From Spirosoma fluviale (lineage in GTDB: Bacteria; Bacteroidota; Bacteroidia; Cytophagales; Spirosomataceae): 11,508 nucleotides of DNA. The stretch covers positions 1-11,508 of the forward strand of contig CAMARL010000048.1 in the NCBI GenBank assembly GCA_945860325.1, given 5' to 3'. This document shows, piece by piece, positions 8,120 to 11,508 of this stretch. The stretch's first letter is position 1, and each line of letters opens with the position of its first letter. A model generated the notes under the pieces. That model did not search any database, was not told the DNA's origin, and saw nothing but the letters and a program-made list of their open reading frames with translations. A program made the translations under genes and the position numbers.

Positions 8120-9034
8120 CGGTATAACTGATTTGTTATTGGATGAGATCCATTCTAAAGGTATTACGGATAATATCTCTTCCTTCAAAGCATTTATGAT
8201 CCCTTTTCTATTATAATTTTCAGAATATATTAAAGCTATTTCTCTAACAGGAGTGTTCAAAGGTATTTTGAATATTTTCTTTTTAGTTGAATCATTTACG
8301 TAGTCAACCAACATATGAGGTATAATGGTTTGGCCCTTTCCGTTTTCAGCTAACCTTAGCATCGTTTCTAAACTTCCAGTTTTATAAATTACTTGACTTT
8401 CTAAACTTGATTTATTTCGTAAGTTACATATAGAAGCAATCTGGTTACTTAAACAATGACCTTCTTCAAGAATCCATAATTTTTCTGGGATTATTGTTTG
8501 GTCTATTTCTCCAGATTCTGTGGTTACGTTTGAGAATAAGAATAATTCTTCGAAAAATAAGGTCAAACAAGCTATTTCTTGACTTGCTATTGGCACCAAA
8601 ATCCCCATATCTAACTTACCTTCATTAATTTCTTTGTATATATTATCAGTAGTTGTTTCAAATATATTAAGCTTTAGATTAGGGAAATTTGATTTAAATG
8701 AAGATAAAAATTTCGGAATTAAATAGGGTGCTATTGTCGGTATAATACCTAAAGACACATCTCCAACAACATCTTTATGATACCCTTTGGCAAAAACCTG
8801 AATCGATTTTTTTTCTTGAATAATTTTTCTTGCTGCATTTATAATTTGTAGACCTTCTTTTGTAGGTCTAATAGGTTTAATTTTTCTATTAAATATGATT
8901 AGATTAAGTTCTTCTTCTAATTTTTGAATTTGCATACTTAAACTTGGTTGCGTAACACAGCAAAATTTTGCCGCTTTTGAAAAACTTTGATATTCATTTA
9001 AAGCTAGAATGTATTCTAATTGAGTGATAGTCAT
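8108..9034 (-). CDS. oxyR: Peroxide-sensing LysR-type regulator, OxyR homologue
   Basis: This is a 308-residue LysR-family regulator. The N-terminal winged helix-turn-helix is at about 3-60 (FSKAAKF, TQPSLSMQIQKLEEEL). The sensor domain from about 90 keeps the features that separate OxyR from other LysR proteins: LGIIPTIAPYLIP with T100, EEGHCLSNQ with H193 and C194, and a second cysteine C203. The two cysteines are nine residues apart, as are C199 and C208 of E. coli OxyR, which form the peroxide-induced disulfide. PVREIALIY (262-270) matches the conserved region around E. coli R266. C25 in the DNA-binding domain is also shared with E. coli; the adjacent C26 is an extra. It is divergent from katG across 118 bp, the classical regulator-target arrangement, so it probably activates katG on H2O2 exposure and may repress itself. 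The start is supported by alignment with the E. coli N-terminus. Confidence 0.93.
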   Translation of the reverse strand: MTITQLEYILALNEYQSFSKAAKFCCVTQPSLSMQIQKLEEELNLIIFNRKIKPIRPTKEGLQIINAARKIIQEKKSIQVFAKGYHKDVVGDVSLGIIPTIAPYLIPKFLSSFKSNFPNLKLNIFETTTDNIYKEINEGKLDMGILVPIASQEIACLTLFFEELFLFSNVTTESGEIDQTIIPEKLWILEEGHCLSNQIASICNLRNKSSLESQVIYKTGSLETMLRLAENGKGQTIIPHMLVDYVNDSTKKKIFKIPLNTPVREIALIYSENYNRKGIINALKEEILSVIPLEWISSNNKSVIPLNI

Positions 9035-9152
9035 TATTATAAGTTTTGATTATACTAATATAATAAATATAGATTTGATTTATATGTATATTGTTGTGAT
9101 ATTTGATTTCATTTGTTAAAAAATACTTTGGTTTATTAAACAATCAATTACT
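9035..9152. promoter_or_regulatory. oxyR-katG divergent control region
   Basis: This 118-bp very AT-rich spacer separates the two start codons. Two imperfect inverted repeats with the outline of OxyR half-sites (known full form ATAGnTnnnAnCTAT) are visible: ATAA-N7-TTAT at 9039-9053 and ATAG-N7-TTAT at 9069-9083, the latter inside a wider ATATA-N9-TATAT (9067-9085). Their starts are 30 bp apart, against 22 bp in the E. coli double site, so they may not act as a canonical tetramer site. For katG, TTTG at 9102-9105 and TACTTTG at 9124-9130, 18 bp apart, resemble Bacteroidota -33 and -7 boxes, the latter one base short of TAnnTTTG. There is no Shine-Dalgarno sequence before katG; A lies at -3. 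Confidence 0.5.
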
Positions 9153-11372
9153 ATGGATAATGCTAATAATGGCGAAGAAGCCAAATGTCCTTTTACCGGG
9201 GCTACGTCAATGGGTAAACAACCTAGTGCAGGAAGTGGAACTCGAAATACGGATTGGTGGCCACATCAATTAAGATTAAATGTTTTAAGGCAACATTCTC
9301 GTTTATCAAATCCGATGGATGAATCTTTTAATTATGCGAAAGAGTTCTCTTCGCTTGATTTAAAGATTGTTAAAGAAGACATTGTTAAATCATTAACTAC
9401 TTCCCAAGATTGGTGGCCTGCAGATTATGGTCATTATGGTCCTTTTATGATACGTATGGCATGGCATAGTGCTGGTACTTACCGAACTACTGACGGTCGA
9501 GGTGGCGGTGGTGCAGGTATGCAAAGATTTGCACCGTTAAATAGTTGGCCTGATAATACTAATTTAGATAAAGCACGTTTATTGTTATGGCCGATTAAGA
9601 AAAAATACGGCCTTAAATTGTCTTGGGCCGATTTAATGATTTTAGCAGGTAATTGTGCTTTAGAATCTATGGGTTTTAAAACATTTGGTTTTTCTGGTGG
9701 TAGAGAAGATGTTTGGGAGCCGCAAGAAGATATTTATTGGGGTAAAGAACGTATTTGGCTAGATGATCAACGATATAGCGGAGATCGTGATTTAGAATAT
9801 CCTTTAGCAGCTGTACAAATGGGTTTAATTTATGTCAATCCTGAAGGTCCCAATGGAAATCCAGATCCAATTGCCTCAGCAAGAGATATACGTGAAACTT
9901 TTGCAAGGATGGCGATGAATGATGAGGAAACAGTAGCATTAATTGCGGGTGGACATACTTTTGGTAAAACTCATGGAGCTGCAGATCCAGGTAAATACGT
10001 GGGCAAAGAACCTGCTGGAGCCAGCATTGAAGAACAAGGGTTAGGTTGGAAAAATACGTTAGGTTCAGGTAACGGAGTTAATACGATTACTTCTGGATTA
10101 GAGGGAGCATGGACAACTACTCCTACGCAATGGAGCAATAACTATTTCGAAAATTTATTTGGTTTCGACTGGGAATTAACAAAAAGTCCAGCTGGGGCAA
10201 ATCAATGGAAACCAAAAGGAGGAGCAGGCTCAGGTAGTGTACCAGATGCACACGATCCATCAATAAGTCACGCGCCTACCATGTTGACAACAGACATAGC
10301 GTTAAAAGTGGATCCTGCTTATGCAAAAGTTTCAAAAAGATTTTATGAAAATCCTGATTTATTGGCAGATGCATTTGCTAGAGCTTGGTTTAAGTTAACT
10401 CACCGAGATATGGGGCCACGTTCTAGATATGTTGGTGCGGAAGTTCCTGCTGAAGTATTAATATGGCAAGATCCAATTCCAACTGTAAATTATAAAACAA
10501 TAGATTCTGCAGATGTAATAACATTAAAGAATAAGATTCTTGCATCGGGACTGACGGTGAGTGAATTAGTATCTACAGCTTGGTCGTCAGCATCAACTTT
10601 TCGTGGTTCAGATAAAAGGGGAGGAGCTAATGGAGGCCGTATTCGTTTAGCGCCACAGAAATTCTGGGCTGTTAATAATCCTGCTCAATTATCTAAAATA
10701 TTAGATATATTAGAAAATATTCAGAAAGAATTTAATTCAGCGAATACTGATAAAGGAGTATCATTGGCTGATTTAGTCGTTTTGGGTGGTTCAGCAGCGA
10801 TCGAAAAAGCCGCAAAAGATGGCGGAGTTGATATTACTGTTCCATTTGTAGCTGGTCGTACTGATGCTTCTCAAGATGATACAGATGTAGAATCTTTTGG
10901 AGTATTAGAACCTATAGCTGATGGATTTAGAAATTATGTTAAACCTCGTACATTAATATCTGCTGAAGAAATGTTAATAGATAAAGCGCAATTATTAACG
11001 TTAAGCGCTCCTGAATTAACAGTTTTAGTTGGCGGTTTACGCGTTTTAAATACAAATTTTGATGGATCAAATCATGGAGTTTTTACAAATACTCCAGGTG
11101 TCTTAACGAATGATTTCTTTATTAATCTAATTGATCTTAGCACATCGTGGAAAGCCATTGACGCTCATTCATATTTATTTGAAGGCACTGATCGTGTTAC
11201 GGGTCAGGTTAAATATGCGGGTACGCGAGTAGATTTAATTTTTGGATCTAATTCAGAATTACGTGCAATAGCAGAAGTTTATGCTTGTGAAGATTCGAAA
11301 AATAAATTCGTTACTGATTTTGTTAACGCTTGGACAAAAGTCATGAATCTTGATCGATTCGATTTAGTCTAG
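9153..11372 (+). CDS. katG: Catalase-peroxidase
   Basis: This complete 739-residue bifunctional haem enzyme (usual length 720-760) dismutates H2O2 and also oxidises small electron donors. The N-terminal half is the active domain. Distal haem residues R101, W104 and H105 lie in MIRMAWHSAGTYR. The Met-Tyr-Trp adduct needed for catalase activity is complete as W104, Y227 (LIYVNPEG) and M253 (FARM). The proximal triad is H268 (GGHTFGKTHG), W320 and D381. The arginine switch is R425 in RSRYVG. S314 aligns with M. tuberculosis S315. The C-terminal half is the haem-free duplicate domain, starting near 450 and including STFRGSDKRGGANGG. The start is supported by the typical KatG N-terminus (KCPFTGATSMG, then RNTDWWPHQL at 31-40). 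There is no signal peptide, so it is cytoplasmic. It is divergent from oxyR, probably induced by it, and followed 20 bp later by a strong terminator, so it is likely monocistronic. Confidence 0.98.
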   Translation: MDNANNGEEAKCPFTGATSMGKQPSAGSGTRNTDWWPHQLRLNVLRQHSRLSNPMDESFNYAKEFSSLDLKIVKEDIVKSLTTSQDWWPADYGHYGPFMIRMAWHSAGTYRTTDGRGGGGAGMQRFAPLNSWPDNTNLDKARLLLWPIKKKYGLKLSWADLMILAGNCALESMGFKTFGFSGGREDVWEPQEDIYWGKERIWLDDQRYSGDRDLEYPLAAVQMGLIYVNPEGPNGNPDPIASARDIRETFARMAMNDEETVALIAGGHTFGKTHGAADPGKYVGKEPAGASIEEQGLGWKNTLGSGNGVNTITSGLEGAWTTTPTQWSNNYFENLFGFDWELTKSPAGANQWKPKGGAGSGSVPDAHDPSISHAPTMLTTDIALKVDPAYAKVSKRFYENPDLLADAFARAWFKLTHRDMGPRSRYVGAEVPAEVLIWQDPIPTVNYKTIDSADVITLKNKILASGLTVSELVSTAWSSASTFRGSDKRGGANGGRIRLAPQKFWAVNNPAQLSKILDILENIQKEFNSANTDKGVSLADLVVLGGSAAIEKAAKDGGVDITVPFVAGRTDASQDDTDVESFGVLEPIADGFRNYVKPRTLISAEEMLIDKAQLLTLSAPELTVLVGGLRVLNTNFDGSNHGVFTNTPGVLTNDFFINLIDLSTSWKAIDAHSYLFEGTDRVTGQVKYAGTRVDLIFGSNSELRAIAEVYACEDSKNKFVTDFVNAWTKVMNLDRFDLV

Positions 11373-11391
11373 ATTTAAATTTAATTATAAG

Positions 11392-11427
11392 GCTCTATTC
11401 AGTTTAAATACTGAATAGAGCTTTTTT
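11392..11427 (+). terminator. Intrinsic terminator of katG
   Basis: A perfect 12-bp stem (GCTCTATTCAGT at 11392-11403 with ACTGAATAGAGC at 11410-11421) encloses a 6-nt loop and runs directly into six T residues at 11422-11427. It starts 20 bp after the katG stop codon. On the opposite strand the hairpin is followed by only a broken T run, so it acts mainly in the plus direction. Confidence 0.9.
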
Positions 11428-11508
11428 ATTTTAGTATTTTGGTGATATATTGATTTAGATTTATCCTAAATAAAATTAATTCTTTCAAACTTTGCCAACA
11501 AACTTTCA
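11428..11508. other. Unassigned sequence at the right edge
   Basis: These 81 bp of AT-rich DNA follow the katG terminator. No plus-strand start is seen. On the minus strand two frames are open to the window edge, ending in stops at 11466-11468 and 11426-11428. Either could be the tail of a gene entering from the right, but the stretches (13 and 26 codons) are too short to recognise. Confidence 0.3.

Noticed and set aside
11426..11506. Possible C-terminal tail of a minus-strand gene entering from the right
   Set aside because: Two frames are open to the edge, but 13 and 26 codons in AT-rich DNA are too few to identify a gene or choose a frame.
1..11508. Mobile elements, CRISPR arrays, tRNA or rRNA genes, toxin-antitoxin or defence systems
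   Set aside because: Coding density is high with housekeeping families throughout, base composition is even by eye, and no repeats, transposase motifs or structured RNA signatures were seen.

Overview
The window looks like an ordinary stretch of chromosome from a low-GC member of the Bacteroidota. The evidence is AT-rich DNA (roughly one third G+C by eye), no Shine-Dalgarno sequences in front of the genes, A/T-rich start contexts, and proteins with Bacteroidota-type architecture, notably a long ParC with an acidic C-terminal tail. No phage, insertion sequence, CRISPR array, tRNA or rRNA was found. The genus cannot be set from the sequence alone.

Layout from left to right. (1) Positions 1-1782, minus strand: the N-terminal 594 codons of a DUF255/YyaL-type thioredoxin-domain protein, cut by the left edge. 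(2) A 41-bp divergent gap. (3) Positions 1824-8119, plus strand: a tightly packed four-gene unit made of a COG2509-type FAD-dependent oxidoreductase, a NudL-like CoA pyrophosphatase, topoisomerase IV subunit A (parC) and a UMF1/Atg22-like major facilitator transporter. The junctions are 3 bp, 3 bp and a 1-bp TAATG overlap, so the genes are probably co-transcribed and translationally coupled. parE is not adjacent. (4) Positions 8108-9034, minus strand: an OxyR-type peroxide sensor whose 3' end overlaps the transporter gene by 12 bp. (5) A 118-bp divergent control region with imperfect inverted repeats. (6) Positions 9153-11372, plus strand: a complete katG catalase-peroxidase, closed by a strong intrinsic terminator at 11392-11427. 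(7) About 80 bp of unassigned sequence to the right edge.

Functionally, oxyR-katG is a self-contained peroxide-defence module. The sensor keeps the reactive and resolving cysteines (C194, C203) plus the active-site Thr and His, and the enzyme keeps every haem-pocket and Met-Tyr-Trp adduct residue. The four-gene unit mixes chromosome decatenation with nucleotide/CoA housekeeping, a redox enzyme and an exporter-like protein. This is probably co-expression of housekeeping genes rather than one pathway.

I did not find a clearly new biological system. The most interesting detail is the extreme C-terminus of ParC. A disordered acidic tail of about 120 residues ends in QLGLF, which resembles the bacterial sliding-clamp binding pentapeptide QL(S/D)LF and suggests a possible replisome tether for topoisomerase IV.
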